64,000 bases of DNA from Primula veris (GCA_963682055.1 OY821750.1:7876501-7940500), one strand, 5' to 3'; shown: positions 35,775 to 49,983, counted from the stretch's first letter. Made by a program: numbers and translations. The notes: generated from the sequence alone by a model not told the origin.

Positions 35775-35802
35775 AGCTAAACACGATACTACCGCTATCT
35801 CT
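35774..35802 (+). other. Templated filler at a deletion junction
   Basis: A 29-bp stretch (aaagctaaacacgatactac...cgctatctc) sits between catcgaaa and the right-arm sequence tttctcttctcc. It repeats exactly what is found at about 35285-35313, some 490 bp to the left. It marks repair of the break that deleted about 1.8 kb, including the right-arm MADS gene and the TRIM. Confidence 0.85.
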
Positions 35803-36413
35803 TTCTCTTCTCCTCGCTTTATACTCTGTATTATTCACCGCTAACCAGAAACATCTCATCCTAGTGAGAGAGAGTACCACTTCCTTGCTTATTCTTGCAC
35901 AATCTTGATAGCGATGCTTGATCTCTGTGAAAGATATGAAAAAAGGTGTCACTCTGTTTTATTCTTAAAACTTCATCTATTGTTCTGATCTTATCAAACA
36001 ATCCATGGCTATGGTGACGGTGAACTGATTCAATGTAATATCATGTTCTATTATCCCAAAACTCTTATATATACCTATTTATAGCTATCGATATAATGAC
36101 CGTCGTGCTCTTTTTTTTTTTTTTTTCTAGATTGGAACCCGAGTAAATCAATCATGGTAGATGATGAGCAATCTCCAATCCTCGGATCTCTAATTCTCGG
36201 AAAATTTCAGATAAAACTCTTTTAATTCCCTCTTTATGTAACTTAAAAATGAAAAGAAACTTAAAAGCTAAAACCCAACTTATTCTCTCATACTAACACT
36301 TATTACCAAACAACTACCATAATCCCCATAATCATAGGGATCATAGGTGAAACACAAAAATACTAGTTATTATATATAATAAATCATAAATTGACCCAAA
36401 TATCTAAAAATCT
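35803..36413 (-). repeat. Outer remnant of right inverted arm (unit 2)
   Basis: Only the outer ~610 bp of the right arm survive, matching unit 1 about 11191-11795. The short frame 35752-35952 has no recognised family. Confidence 0.8.
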
Positions 36414-36620
36414 TTTTGGCTAGAGCCCCTTACCAATTATCCTTTCTTTTTTCTCCTCCTTCAATTTCTTAACTTATTTTTGCAAATCTCCTAACTCATT
36501 TTCCAGATTAGACTTGAAACAATTTCCCCATATACCCATTCTTCCAATTCAGCAACTCTTTGAACATACCCTTGCAAAGTCACAAAAGACACATGATATT
36601 TGCATTCTTAATATCATAAT

Positions 36621-36796
36621 GTCCACAATATGCATGTTTTTTTTTTTTGATTCAACAGACGGTCACATTAACAAAAACCCATAAATATAATCCAGCAAAA
36701 TGAGTAGAAGCAAGAAAATGAAGACAAACAAGTACCAAAATTCGTAGTCGTTCTAAAAGAAACTTGATAATACGGAATCAATGAGAAAAACTAGGC
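36621..36796 (-). pseudogene. RPS25: 3' stump of the RPS25 retrocopy (unit 2)
   Basis: The target-site copy gtccacaatatgcatg (36621-36636), the poly(A) run (12 T on this strand, 36637-36648) and the 3' UTR remain. The whole coding region and 5' part are gone, joined through ctttt filler to DNA equal to unit 1 about 14477. Confidence 0.88.
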
Positions 36797-39700
36797 TTTT
36801 TACACAACATTTTTAATGCATTTTAGAGAAATTAGGCTTTTTTTGGACTAGTGTATTTGTTTATGTATGTATATGTTTTCAAATTAGCAAGTGAAGACGC
36901 TATAAATGTTGATTTTGTAATTTGAATTTGGTAACGCATTTATAATTTGGCAGTTCTTTTTCGAATGTGATACTGTCACTCGGTTTCGTAATGTTTGTCC
37001 ACCACAAATTACATACAACTTTAACCGATAAAAAAACTCATACATAAATTGTCGAAATCAAAATTTTGAAAAGTTAATCACCTAGTTTAATATTTAACTT
37101 TATGATTAAATTTTGAAAATTTCCATTTTAATAATTTACATATGTTCTTTGCCGGTTAAAATTGCATTTAGATTCGTGGTGGGTAAATATTTTGGAACGG
37201 ATGACTATTGATCATAGGAAAGAAATATTGGTGATTCATGTTTTGATAAATAAACCGGTTAATAGTACTTTACTTTTGGGTTGAGTTAAATTGTACTTAG
37301 ATGAGAATGTTTTTTTTTTATAATAAATCATACCCAGAAAAACATGATCAATTACATTTTCAATGTTTTTTACTTTTATGAAACAATTAAATTTAATGCT
37401 TTATTGGTTCATGAAAGTTTACACGTCGACATGTTACTTGTGAGATTTTTGATGGATTGAGTATCCATATCAATACAATTAAGTAACACTTGTATACCAA
37501 CCAGACACTAACCCTATCTGACATGCAACCACGTACACGTACAGTTAGGGGGAAATTAGTATTACGTTAATGGTTTTTGGCATCAACTGAAAAACCAATC
37601 CATATATTTTAAGGAAAATATGATAAATTTGGTCCGTTTCATAGATTTTAATTTTAAAATAACTAGCATGGAAGTCCCGTCTAAAAAAGGACGGGGTCGT
37701 TTCTTAACATCTGTTCCGCAATTTTGTGAAATATATAAAATTACATTTGCATGGTGCACTAATGTCATCCTCTTAAGCAATTATATAAATATTGTCATAT
37801 ATATAAATGGATTTAAATTAACAGAGTTAATAGAAATGGAGCTTTCAAAATTAGATGAACAAATTTAGTCAGAGAATAACATGAAATTGATGAACGTCAT
37901 AGTAACATTAACATATATAGACTGTGGGTAGAGCTTTTTTCAATAGTAATGCCAAAATGTATCAGTATTCGACCAATTTTTCCATCTATAAGGTCGTAAC
38001 AAAATTTAAGTACTATAAAGAATTTTATGTGTATTGCAATATACCATTATCTTTAGGAGACAACAGAGAAAGAAACAGATTCGGGACAAATTGTCGCACT
38101 TTGTGCTAACTAAATATCATAATAAAACGAATACAAATATATGAGCGAACTAATATCGAGTAAAAGTGGTCAAAAGGAACCGCGTTATGGATTGCCATAG
38201 TTATTGAGTTATACTGAATTATACGATCTTATATTAACAAATTAAGGGTAACATCGACAGTCCTTCGAAAACATGCAACGTCCCAAACTCTAAACCTCCA
38301 GTTTCATTCAAAAGCATAAACTTCATCTTAATGGTCAAGGTGATATATACGAGTAATTTTTACTCTTGCCATTTATAACTTAGAATGGTAAACATATATG
38401 TTAAATATATGCACATACAAAGTAATGCTTAGTGGTACTAGTAAGACCTTTAATTAAAGGACAGCTAGCGAAGTCAAACTAGTGACACAAAAAAAAAAAG
38501 ATAAAGTTTCTTATTTCACAATACACATCTACTCATGTAGATAATCACGTAAATGAATTAATGATTATTTTTAATCAACAAATTGTAATAAGTACACACA
38601 TATATTTATATATACATATAAATATTTATATATACATATAAATATTTATATATACATATAAATATATATATATATATATATATGTAATATTCATTAAAAT
38701 AGAATGTTACACATTGTATGTTGGATAAGATTTTGAGAGAATAATTTTTTATTATGCTATTATTGTTATGATAAGATTTTGAGAGAATAATTTTTTAATA
38801 TGCTATTGTATGTTGGATAAGATTTAAATAATGGGAAGTTAGGATTTATTATTACCTTTTATTATGCTACTATCGTTATCGTTATCTTTATCTCCTCTTT
38901 TATCTTTTTTATCGGATCTAGGGTTTTATATTGTTAGTAAATAATAGCAATTATATGTGGGTATATATAGGCCTAATACTCTTTTTATTGCTACATCCAT
39001 CCCTAATTTATGCCATGTGTTTCAATATGAGCATAATAGAAAGTGTCTGTTTTTCCAATATATATATATATGTATGTATATATATATGTATATAAGTAGT
39101 GGTTAAAGATACAATTAGAACGTGTATATTAGCAAGATTCAAAAAAATTGGAGAACTAAAGTGGTGGTTAGAATTTACTGGTCCGACTTTATGAACTCAT
39201 CTTAAAGAAATTCGATCGAAATTAATTGGAAAAAAAAAGGAAAAAGAATATTTTTTAGGTATGACCTGATCCTCATAGGTCTGATGGAATTAAATTAATT
39301 TCTACTTCAATCATAGGATCACCTGTCTCAACTAAGAGGGGTCAATGTTATTGGTGACAACACCTGTAGATATCATAAGTGAGAATGTCACGATCGCCTG
39401 CCAGTGGAATGTTTTCAGCGTTCAGTCAATCTACACAGAGTGAATTGGTTCTCTTGGATTGATGAACTGTTTTGATAAAAAAAAAATGGATTTGGTCGTG
39501 ATGTTGATTCATACATTTAATTGATATTGGTTTGCAACTCGCCAAATTGATAAATATCTACCCAAATTGTGAAAATATGCACAAACAAGAGGTGTTGAAT
39601 TGGAGGCAAATAGTATACTGTTGTGTATTTTCTTCTTTGCACCGGTGCGCTTTTTATCTCAAGAAAAAATTTCGAACTAAATTTTTTGGTAAAGTTAGTC

Positions 39701-41081
39701 TACTTTATACAATAAACGTTTATTTAAGAATATAGGCAATACCATAAGATTGGAGAACCTTCTCTTTTCAGCTTTATTCCCGACATTGTATCTTCTACAT
39801 TTTTCCGAAAAAGGTTACGATGTACATAAAACTAACCTTAGATGTCTTGTTTACAAAAGGTGATCAAACAGTAAGTCGTATCAATGATATTGTGTATGAC
39901 AAAAAAAAAATTTGAAAGTGAATGTACGAGATGTTAACGTACGTTAAAGATTTTCTACCCGACATGAAAGTTGATATGATTGTTGCTAAAAGTACATAGA
40001 TGAATGAAAGTAAATAGATACTAAAGTAGAGAAGAATAGGCAGTCTAATCTGTTTACCGATTTAGTGAGACTTACTTTCAATTGTGAAAAGCATATGGTC
40101 AGTTTTTGGAAAAATGGACGGTAAAATGGGTTGAATACACTTCAATCGCAATTGTTTCTAGTGTTGAAAACGCCATAAATCAGGTTTTTTATGTTACATA
40201 CAATAAGAAATTCTGGATTTCTGGGGAGATGCGATAATGGATGTGTTGGACAATAAAAATGATCTATGCCGACAATATTTGATGCGCGTTAGGTTATGGC
40301 GCATTAGGCCCTGAAACTTTATTTTTTCATCTCATGGTTGATTGAAACGGAGTATTTGATCTTGTTTCACACTAATTAAAAATTGTATTAGACGTTGTTG
40401 TTTTGTTCTTGTATGAGATTTTTTTGTATAATTTACTATTATTTTGGGAATATTTTGATTATACTTATACTTATTTAAATCTCTTATATTAAAAAAAAAA
40501 ACAAATTGGAATTCACTTCTCAACTAAAATATTAAAACAATAAATGTATTAGTTACTAAAAAACTGGTAACTTATTAGAGAATAAAAATCAAAATGTTAT
40601 TTATACCCTCAAATATACAAGCAGTGAAAATCTTCAAATCCAATAAAGTGAATGACAATGCATAAACGTTGAGTGATTTGATAGGTTAAATGAGAAAGTA
40701 GACAAAGATAGAAAAAATATAACTTTTCAGTATATTTTTATTTATTAATTAGTAAAAAAATTAAGTGTTTGTTATTATCAGTATATCTCACATAATTTAG
40801 TAATAAAAAGCATATATGAATAGCAATGAGAAGGTTTGTGAGGTATCAGCTGTTCAGCATGGTATTGGTGCAAATTTCTTGCGACGTGTTTACAACTCTA
40901 CGAAAGTTACTTTGACTATTATCAAAAAATTTATCAGAATATTGTGAGTTTAAACAAAATTATATGCTCATGTGACATATATTGTAAAGATATTATTGAT
41001 ATATTATGATTTTTTTATTATATCTTGTCTTGTGGAATAAAATATTATGTAACTTGTTACGGTGAATAATATTTTACTCCA
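36797..41081. other. Non-coding AT-rich region (unit 2)
   Basis: Counterpart of 14477-18675. The 20-bp VNTR has three copies here (about 38600-38665), followed by a longer (TA)n. About 50 bp near 40298-40350 are present here and absent from unit 1. No gene recognised. Confidence 0.5.
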
Positions 41082-43903
41082 TCAAAGATTCTAAATGGTG
41101 TTGTTCTCAGAGATGCAGCAGGTATTCAAAATGAAGCTACTTCTTATTTTAAGTCTATTTTTGATCCTGATACTTCATAGCAAGGGGACTTTTCTAGCCT
41201 CAATTGTATTCCTCAGCTGATTAATGATGATGGTAATGTTATTTTAGACAATTATCCAACTCTGAATGAAGTAAAGGAAGCTATTTGGGGGCTAGATAAA
41301 AATAGTTCTCCTGGCCAAGATGGTTTTAATGGCCATCTTTAAACTAAAGCCTGGCCTATTATTCAAAATGATATTAATCAAGCCATCTTCAGTTTTTTGC
41401 TGGCTCTGAACTTCTTAAAGTAATGACTACAACTCTTATTGTTCTTATCCTTAAAAACAAAAGTCCTAAACCTTTTGGTGATTATAGACCCATCAGTTTA
41501 AGTAATTTCAGCAATAAGATCATTTCTAAGATTCTGTCTACTAGACTTGCTAATATTTTGCCTCAGTTTATTGTGGAGAACCAAAGTGGTTTTATTAAAG
41601 GGAGAGACATCACTGATAATGTCTTCCTTGCCCAAGAACTTATAAGTACTTTGGGTGCTAAAAGTAAAGGAAAAAATGTTGCACTTAAATTAGATATGAA
41701 GAAGGCCTATGACAGAGTTTCTTGATTATTTTTTACTAAAGTCTTGAGGAAAATGGGGTTTATTAGATGGTAATTAGATAAGGTTTGGAGACTTATTTCT
41801 AATATTCACTTTAGTGTGATAGTAAATGGAGTTGCTACTGGCTTTTTTAAATCTACTCAAGGGCTGAGACATGGGGATCCTCTACTCAAGAAATCTCAAC
41901 AATCTAATCTATAATGGAAGATATCAAAGCTTCAAAACTCCTATTGACTGTCCTATCATCACTCATCTTGCTTATGCAGATGACATTATTATTTTTTTAG
42001 CAACTACTAAATGATCTATTACTGAAGTTCACAGAGTGATAAAGCTCTATGAAAGAGATTCAAGTCAGGAGGTAAACTATAATAAAAGCTTTATTTATTG
42101 CTCTAAAAGTGTTACTAATATGTAAGGCAAATCTCTTGAAGAAAATACATGTATTACTTAAAAAAATCTCCCTTTGTTTATTTGGGTTTTCACTTATACT
42201 CTGGAAGGAAAAAAGGCATTTATTTTCATGGCATGGTTACAAAAGTGAGAGAGACTATGAGTACGTGGAAGTCAAAATGGTTGTCTATGGGATCTAAAGT
42301 TATTCTAATCAGGCATGTTCTTCGGTCCATCCCTATTTATACACTTACAGCAATGCAGCCTCCTAAGATGATCTTTAGTGATGTTGAAAGGGTTTTTGCT
42401 AATTTTTTATGGGGACAAGATGGGGAAAATAACAAATTACACTAGGTCTCTTGGGCTAAAATTACTTATCCTATTGAGGAAGGAGGCTTGGAGATTAGAG
42501 ACTTACAAGACATAACAAATGCCTTTGCCATAAAATTACGGTGGAAGTTTAAAAATCAAAATTCATTATGGTCTAAATTTATGAAAAGTAAATACTGTAA
42601 AAAGGTGTATCCATATATGGCTAAAAGGGCTATTACAAATGGAACTTGGAACAGAATGCTTGAGCTTAGAAGTGTGGCTGAAACAAAAATCTTGTGGCAA
42701 GCTGGTAGATGAACTTTTGATATTAATTGGGACAACTGGACTGGTGAAGGCCCTATAAACTATGAGCGTATTGTTGCTAGTATTCCTTTTAAAGATCTGA
42801 AAAACAATGGTAATTGGAATTTTACTTATATTTTTAATCTTTTCCCTAATAATTATCATCACTACTTTAAAAAGGTGATAAAGCTTGCTGAGGATAAGGA
42901 CGTCTGCTATTGGACAGAGACCTTCACTGGTGTATTTACTGTTAAATCTGCTTGGAACCAGATAAGAAAAAGAAACATTATTAATTGGATATATACTCTT
43001 ATTTGGGATAAGTTGCTACCCTTGAGGGTTTCTTGTTTCATGTGGAAAATTTTCCTAAATGCAGTTGCTGTTAATGAAAAGGTGCAAAGTAAGGGTATAA
43101 AGTTGGTCTCCATATGTAGTTATTGTTCCAATTCTAATGAATCTGTTGAACATCTCTTTGGTACTGGTTCTATATCAGAGAAAGTTTGGTCATTCTATGG
43201 AAGGCTTATGGGAATAACCTACAACAATTTAAGTATTAGAGGGAGGTGTCTAACTTGGTGGCAACCCTCAAATTCTTCTCTCAGGGGTAAGTGTATTAAA
43301 ATTATTCCTTCTATAATTCTATGGCATATTTGTAAGTCTAGAGGCAACTATAAGTTTGATAGTAGGGCTATGAACAGTGAAGCTATTATAGCAAATGTTC
43401 GAAGGCAGCTTTTGCTGTTTATTAAAAAAGATAAAAAATTAGGAGAAAAGTTTGATTTTACTGATGATAAATGGGGGAATAATATTAATAATGTTAAGAA
43501 AGTTCTCATCTTTCATTAGGCTAAACCTCCCCCTAATAGAGTGAAGATTATTGTGGATGGAGTCTTTAAGTCTGATATCTATAGTGGTATAGGGGGTCTA
43601 ATGAGAAATTCTCTGAGTAATTTTATTAAAGGCTTTTCTACTATAGAGGAGGCTATTTCTATCATTGAGATAGAGGCGCTAGCTTTTCTACATGGGTTAC
43701 AACTTATTAAGGATGAACATGCAATTATTGAGACAGACTCCAGAAAGTTGATTAACATTCTTCTTAATAAAGAAAAATGTCCTTGGGCTATTTATGCGAT
43801 TATTGATCAAATTCGACAATTAGTTAGTAAGAAAAGGGTGGAAATTGGTCATACCTTTAGAGAATGTAACAAAACAGCAGATCTCCTTGCTAAGGAAAGA
43901 CAT
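41082..43903 (+). mobile_element. L1-type LINE, dead, 3' end deleted (unit 2)
   Basis: Same fragment as 18676-21498, sharing most stops with unit 1. RT motifs GDYRPISLSNF, NQSGFIKGRDITDNV, GLRHGDPLL and YADD (41973-41984) are present. RNase H from 43541 is better kept than in unit 1: VDGVFKSDIYSGIGGLMR, EIEALAFLHGLQLI, ETDSRKL, ADLLAKE. The 3' UTR and hairpin tail are removed by a 1.03-kb deletion whose ends share cat. Confidence 0.87.
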
Positions 43904-44334
43904 TTGTTGATTTTACTAAAAAAATTCAAAATCACAATGGTTTATCATCTTAATCTTACAATTGTTGGTATGTCTATGATAACAGCCTCCGCTAATTTCC
44001 GTAATTGCAGGGTTATGATTTGTTGAAGTGTTACGGGTGTAATACCAGGAACGAAAAATAATTAATTTTTTTCTTAAATGATTTCGTTCCATAAAAACGA
44101 CGTCTTTAGTCGTGAAAAATGTTGTGGCTTCAGGCTTCTAGATGCATTTAGTTTGTTACTCTTTTGATTGATATTTGATACGATAGCCTTTGATAATGCA
44201 TTGATCGCTACTTGAGAGTAGAGGAAAATTATGAATAAGACATTTATTTGTACTGTAATCCAGCCACCAAAAACTTGTATAGCAATGGGTGTGTATCCTA
44301 ATTGGCTTTCAGGAGGATTTCCCTGGAAAATGAA
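43904..44334. other. Non-coding spacer (unit 2)
   Basis: Equals unit 1 about 22527-22962. It includes the small GGAACGAAA/TTTCGTTCC inverted pair near 44048-44092. Confidence 0.45.
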
Positions 44335-46626
44335 TAAAATACTGAGAAGGGTATTATTCATCAAACAAGTTGTGTAGGTACACCATAGCAAAATGGTTTA
44401 GTAGAAAGGAAGAATCAATATTTTCTTAATGTAGCTAGATCTTTAAGATTTCATTCTCATTTATCATTAAATTTTTGGGGAGATTGTGAGTTAACGGCTG
44501 CATATTTAATTAATAGAACTCCTACTCCTCTTTTAGGGAATAAATCTCCTTTTGAAGTTTTGTTCAATAGAAAACCTGCATATAGTCATCTCAGGGTTTT
44601 TGGTTGTTTGTGTTTTGCTAGTTCTTTAACAAGAAATAGGACTAAGGTTTGTTCTAGAAGTAGAAAGTGTGTTTCGATTGGTTATGGTGCAAGTACAAAA
44701 GGATATAAACATTATGATTTAAGTACTAAAGAAGTTTTTCTTTCTAGAGATGTTTTTTATGAGCATATCATGCATTTTTATGATGATGTTAACCATATTA
44801 ATATTGATAATGTGATTAACATGAATGATAATAATGCTACAACCATGAATAATAAGAATCATAATGACACTAACAGCATGAAACCTAATAATGAGAATGA
44901 AAATCACAATAATGAGTCTTTTAGTAATGTTAGAAAATCACATAGGATTAGTAAAAAAACCTTCTTATTTGCAAAATTTTCATTCTGGTTCTGTAGTTTC
45001 TGGTACTAATAATGTTGTTTACCCTTTATCAGAATATGTTGGTTATAATAAAATATCTAATAGGCATAAAAAAAAAATCTAGCAATTTCTTCTGATGTTG
45101 AACCTAATACTTATAAGCAAACTTCTTTAAATCCTCTTTGACAAGAAGCTATGCAAAATGAAATTAAAGATTTAGAAAGTAATAAAATTGAATTACCACA
45201 TGAAAAACAAACTATAGGTTCTAAGTGGGTCTATAAGATTAAGTATACGTCAGATGGTAGTATTGAAAGATACAAGCCTATGTTATTTTCTAAGTGATAT
45301 ACACAAACTGAAAGAATTGATTATGATGCTACTTTTTCTCCTGTTTCTAAGATAACTACTGTTAGGTGTTTTTTATCTACTGCTCTAATAAATAATTGGC
45401 TTTTATCTCAAATAGATGTGAATAATCCTTTTTTACATGATGATTTGTATGAGGATGTGTATATGGTGATTCCACCTGGTTTTCATCAGAATAATAGTAA
45501 TTTAGTTTGCAAGTTACAAAAATCTTTATATGGTTTAAAATAGGCTTCTAGATAGTAGTTTTCAAAGTTAAGTAATTCTCTTTTGGATTTTGGTCTTATT
45601 CAATCATTTGAAGATAATTCTCTTTTTACTTACAGTAAAAATGATTCTTTTATAGCTTTATTAGTTTATGTTGATGATATCTTAATGGGTAGTTATTTTT
45701 CTGATTTGGTCAATCAAGTAAAGTTTTTCTAAATAAAAAGTTTCAGTTAAAGGATTTGGGAGAAATTAAATATTTTCTGGGTTTAGAGATAGGAAGAAAT
45801 AAAAATGGAATACATGTATGTCAAAGAAAGTATGCTTTAGAATTATTAGATGATATTGATTTTTTGGCTGTTAAACCTGCTCTTTTTCTCATGGATACCA
45901 AATTAAAGCTAACAATAAATATACAGATTTACTAGATGATATTACTAAGTATAGAAGATTAATAGCTAAGTTTCTTTATTTAACTATTACTAGACCTGAC
46001 ATCTCTTTTTCAGTTAATGCTCTAAGTCAGTTTTTAGCAAATCCAATTAAGATTTATTATAATGCTGCTTTAAAAGTGCTCAGGCATGTCAAGCAAAATC
46101 CATTTCAAGGTATTTTATTTTCTTCTAATTCTATTTTTGATTTAAAAGCTATTACTTATTCTGATTGGGCAGCGTGAATAGATACTATGAAATCAGTGAC
46201 TGGTTTCTATGTTCTTCTTGGAAATTCTTTAGTTTCATGGAAGAGTAAGAAACATAATACTATTTCTAGGAGCTCAGTTGAAGCTGAGTATAGAGCTATG
46301 GCAAATACAACTTGTGAATTTATGTGGTTGCTACAACTTTTATAAGATTTCAAAATTAAGCATGAAAACCATTGATTTTATATACATATAGTAAATCAGC
46401 TCTGGATTTGGCTAATAATCCTATTAACCATGAAAGATCTAAACACATAGAGGTGTACTGTCATTTTATTAGAGAAACGATTTTGCAGAAAGTTATTCAT
46501 CCATTACATGTTTATTCTATCAATAATTTAGCTGATATTTTTACAAAACATTTGGGTGAATCCATGTTTAAAAATTTGTTAGTCAAGTTGGGTGTTTTTT
46601 CAATCCACATTCCAACTTGAGGGAGG
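44335..46626 (+). mobile_element. Ty1/copia fragment, dead (unit 2)
   Basis: Counterpart of 22963-25254, with integrase end, RT (YVDD at 45667-45678), RNase H and the LADIFTKHLG terminus. It shares the Gln-to-stop in TP*QNG and other stops with unit 1, so it was dead before the duplication. The polypurine tract ends at 46626 and the presumed LTR starts at 46627. Confidence 0.87.
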
Positions 46627-47297
46627 TGTATTAACAGTACATATTTGTACGATTTTATCTTGGACTAAAATCAAACCATTTGAAGGACTGATTGCTCTGT
46701 ACCAGTAAAAAGATTGCTCATATTTAGTCTTTTTCTAATGGTTCCACATCAACAAATTCAACGAAATACTGTGCAAAAGGAGAAAACACTCACTATAGAT
46801 CAACAGTAACCATATATACTAGTATTGTAACTATATATTGTTGGCTAATAGGATATCAATATAACATAAAGTTTTTTTTTGGAATGATTAGAAAACACAC
46901 TTGTAGCTTGAGAGCTCAACAGTCAAAACAATGACACAATACTACTCACTGATGGACTAGCCTCGATCAGTATGTCATGAATTAATTCAATGTATAGATT
47001 AACTTACGGCAGCATAAAAGAAAACTTACACTCTTACAGGCAGCAAAAAATTAGAAGGGGATATTTGGAAAGGGACAACAAGATGCATATCCGTTTCAAC
47101 AAATAAGCAAAAGAAAGATCATATAATTCTACATGTAAATTCTCATCAAACCCAAACATTTGCACGCCAATAGAAATAGAGATAGAAATGGAAATACAAG
47201 AAGATAAACAAAGATAACACCAATCACCAGTTTTTCTTCAAGTTGCCTCACATTAAAATTAATATACGCATCCTAAAATTATATAGTGAACACATTT
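46627..47297. other. Presumed copia 3' LTR start and spacer (unit 2)
   Basis: Counterpart of 25255-25925; no gene seen. Confidence 0.4.
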
Positions 47298-47605
47298 TTA
47301 CCGCGATCCTCCATTCAACTTGCCACTCCAATACCCATTAGCCTCTCCTTGCTTTCTATGTTGCTACAGTTCATCACTCGAGTTTGGTGGTTGCTTCAAA
47401 TCGTTGAAAGGGAAAAATAGCCTTGGAGCAGCCTCTTGAACATCTTGAAGATTTGAATACCCATTTTGATATATCTCATTTAAGGAGAAATTAAGTGTTG
47501 GCTTAAACTCTTGGAGAGGATATTCATGTGAAAACATTGGGTTTGGACCAGATCCCGACATTGGCAACATTAAGGGATTGAGTCCCATTAAGGAGATTGA
47601 TCCAG
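47298..47605 (-). pseudogene. Dof C-terminal fragment (unit 2/3 junction)
   Basis: Same fragment as 25926-26233. Here TAG at 47364-47366 replaces a Glu codon shortly after LKQPPNSSDEL, and the terminal GGSW has become GGSR. Loss of constraint is therefore visible in this copy. It is cut upstream by MULE copy 3 at the same 9-bp site. Confidence 0.82.
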
Positions 47606-49983
47606 CAATAAAGCTATATAGCCAGACATTTGAAACAGACTCTATACCCGAGTGATGACATGTCTATAGACATTCCAAAATTAAAAAACAAATATCTGTC
47701 TACTCTCTCTCTTCTTTCAAAACACAATCAATTCCCTTCTCTCAGAGTATCTCCACACTTTATCCTTCAAAACATTTTTAATCCCTCCTTTCAAAATAAA
47801 ATCAGTCACCTACTCAAATTAAGAGCCCAAAACCCCATAGAATAATCACCTCCATGTCTGATTATACTTCGATTTTCTGAGATAATTAAAATTATGCATG
47901 TGCATATCCATGGATCAAAAGATTGTTGTTTGATTATGTAGTTTGACTATGAGTACCCTTTATATTTTTACATGTCCGTGTAATAAGTTTTGTTGAGTTT
48001 TCCCAGGCTTGTTTGATTTTGAAATTTTTAAACAATTAATGGTCATTGAGGGCTTGTTTGGTATGCAACTTTTAAGCAATTAATGGCTACGCTTGGGATG
48101 TGTTTAATGAGCCATTATGAACTAATTTCAACGTACAACTCTATATTAGCATGGCAGCATCGAACTTAATCGTATTGTAGTTGTACATTAAAGTATGCTA
48201 CTTTATACAAAACCGATTGCGTAATGCTTCAAAATTTGCTAAAACAATGCTTGCAAATTTACAAAAACATAACTTAAACCACACTAATAGAACTGGAATA
48301 ACTTGCAGCAATGATTAAGTCTACTCAAATTCATCAAAGGTGCTGAAAATCTGTCCAAAACTCACGAAAATTGGAACATATCATAATGTACTGGGAAAAA
48401 ACCATGGGTCGGAAAATTAGTGGCAAAAGTCACTTACAAAAGTCAAAAATTCTAGTGGCAAAAGCTGCTCATACTAGCGATAAAAAAATGACAATATACA
48501 AAAATTCCAATTAAAGTTGCAGACTTATTTTCCAGATTTCTTTCTCAAAAATAATCAAAATTGCACAAACTTCACAATTCAGGTCTTTGTAAAGAAAACA
48601 ACAGTCTTTCGTCTTCTAAAAGATAGTGCACATCTTCTCGAAATCTGATCATGATAGTCTTGTTTCTGTAAAAATGAAAAACAAGAATATAACTAGTGTC
48701 ATCATTAATAATACTAACTAGATTGAGTTTGAGAAAAGGAAACATAAATACGAAAAACTTACATTAGCTTCACAAGTCAATAGCAGGTTCGTTAAGATCA
48801 ATCAAGCTCATACTTCTTTGTGAATATTCGAGTTGTTGCACTTTTTTCTTCGATTTGGTATTCTTCTTCGTTTTATTATTCTTCTGAGATATATTCTATA
48901 GAAAATCAAAAATTTAAAAGAAATGACTACAAACAGACCCAATTAGAGATAGTCAATATATTGATGCAAGTACAATTATTATATGTACCTGCTTATTGCT
49001 TGCACTTGTACATTGTTTTTTTTTCTTTTTTGCCTCTTTCTCATATTTTGAAACTTTCCTTTTTTCTTCTGGGCGTCCTCTTTTAACTCCCTGACTTGGA
49101 TCACTCACATGCAATGTTTCGTCTTCCAAACTGCCAACATCAATGGACATAGGACTCCTAGATAGCTTTTTATTCATGAATTGTTCCCGATTCACTTCAA
49201 TAAATTGTGCCAAAGTATCCTTCAGCTTGTTAGTCATGCTTTCGGAATATATCACTCCATCGGCAGCCTCATTTAATAAGACAAGCACCTCATCGTAACG
49301 ACGCCATTCAGGTTTTCTTTGCCTTTTAGTATAACCTAAAATCACTTTAGTGTGACTCCTCATTATATTTTTCCGCCATCTATGTAAAATGTACTTTTCT
49401 GGAATCATGGACAACTTTTTCAATTTCCAAACTCTTAACATGTGCACACACACCATCCCCTTACTTTCGAACATCCGGCAAACACAATTTGTTTCTCCTG
49501 TTCTTTCATCGAAACGAACTAAAAACTTAACAATTTTGTTAAATTTAATAGCCATACCAGCCTTGAAAGTATGCTCAACCATAAATTGTTCAATACCATC
49601 AATTACAATGCCAACTTCAAGCTCGCAATTGAACAATTGATGAAGCTGTTTTCGAAACTGTTTGAATTTTGATACGGTATATGCGCCATGGAATTGATTT
49701 TCAAAGTCATAAACGGACGTGTGTTGGTACTGTGCGTTTTTGGACTGAGAATCTGCTTCTTCTTCCTTTTTAACTTTCTTGCGTAAGGCAATCTCATATT
49801 TTTCAACAAACTCTTTTAACGAAGTTTTTCGATAAACATAACCTTTAAAAAATGAATTCATGCTCTCGCTATGTTGGGTTGTGGACATCCCCGCCCAAAA
49901 GGTACCTGTGACAAAAGTCGGTACCCATCTGTGACAACCCAGATTTCCTGGAAGGAATTTCTATGGTGCGGTGTTGTGCGTCA

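Larger units (their letters stand above)
26197..47568. repeat. Tandem segmental repeat, unit 2
   Basis: This is the second head-to-tail copy, 21,372 bp long. It is shorter than unit 1 because of three large deletions: the right-arm MADS/TRIM block (unit 1 about 9405-11190), the RPS25 coding block (about 12163-14476) and the LINE 3' end (about 21499-22526). It has gained a 194-bp CACTA-type MITE at 30649. It holds the only full-length left-arm MADS frame. Confidence 0.95.
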
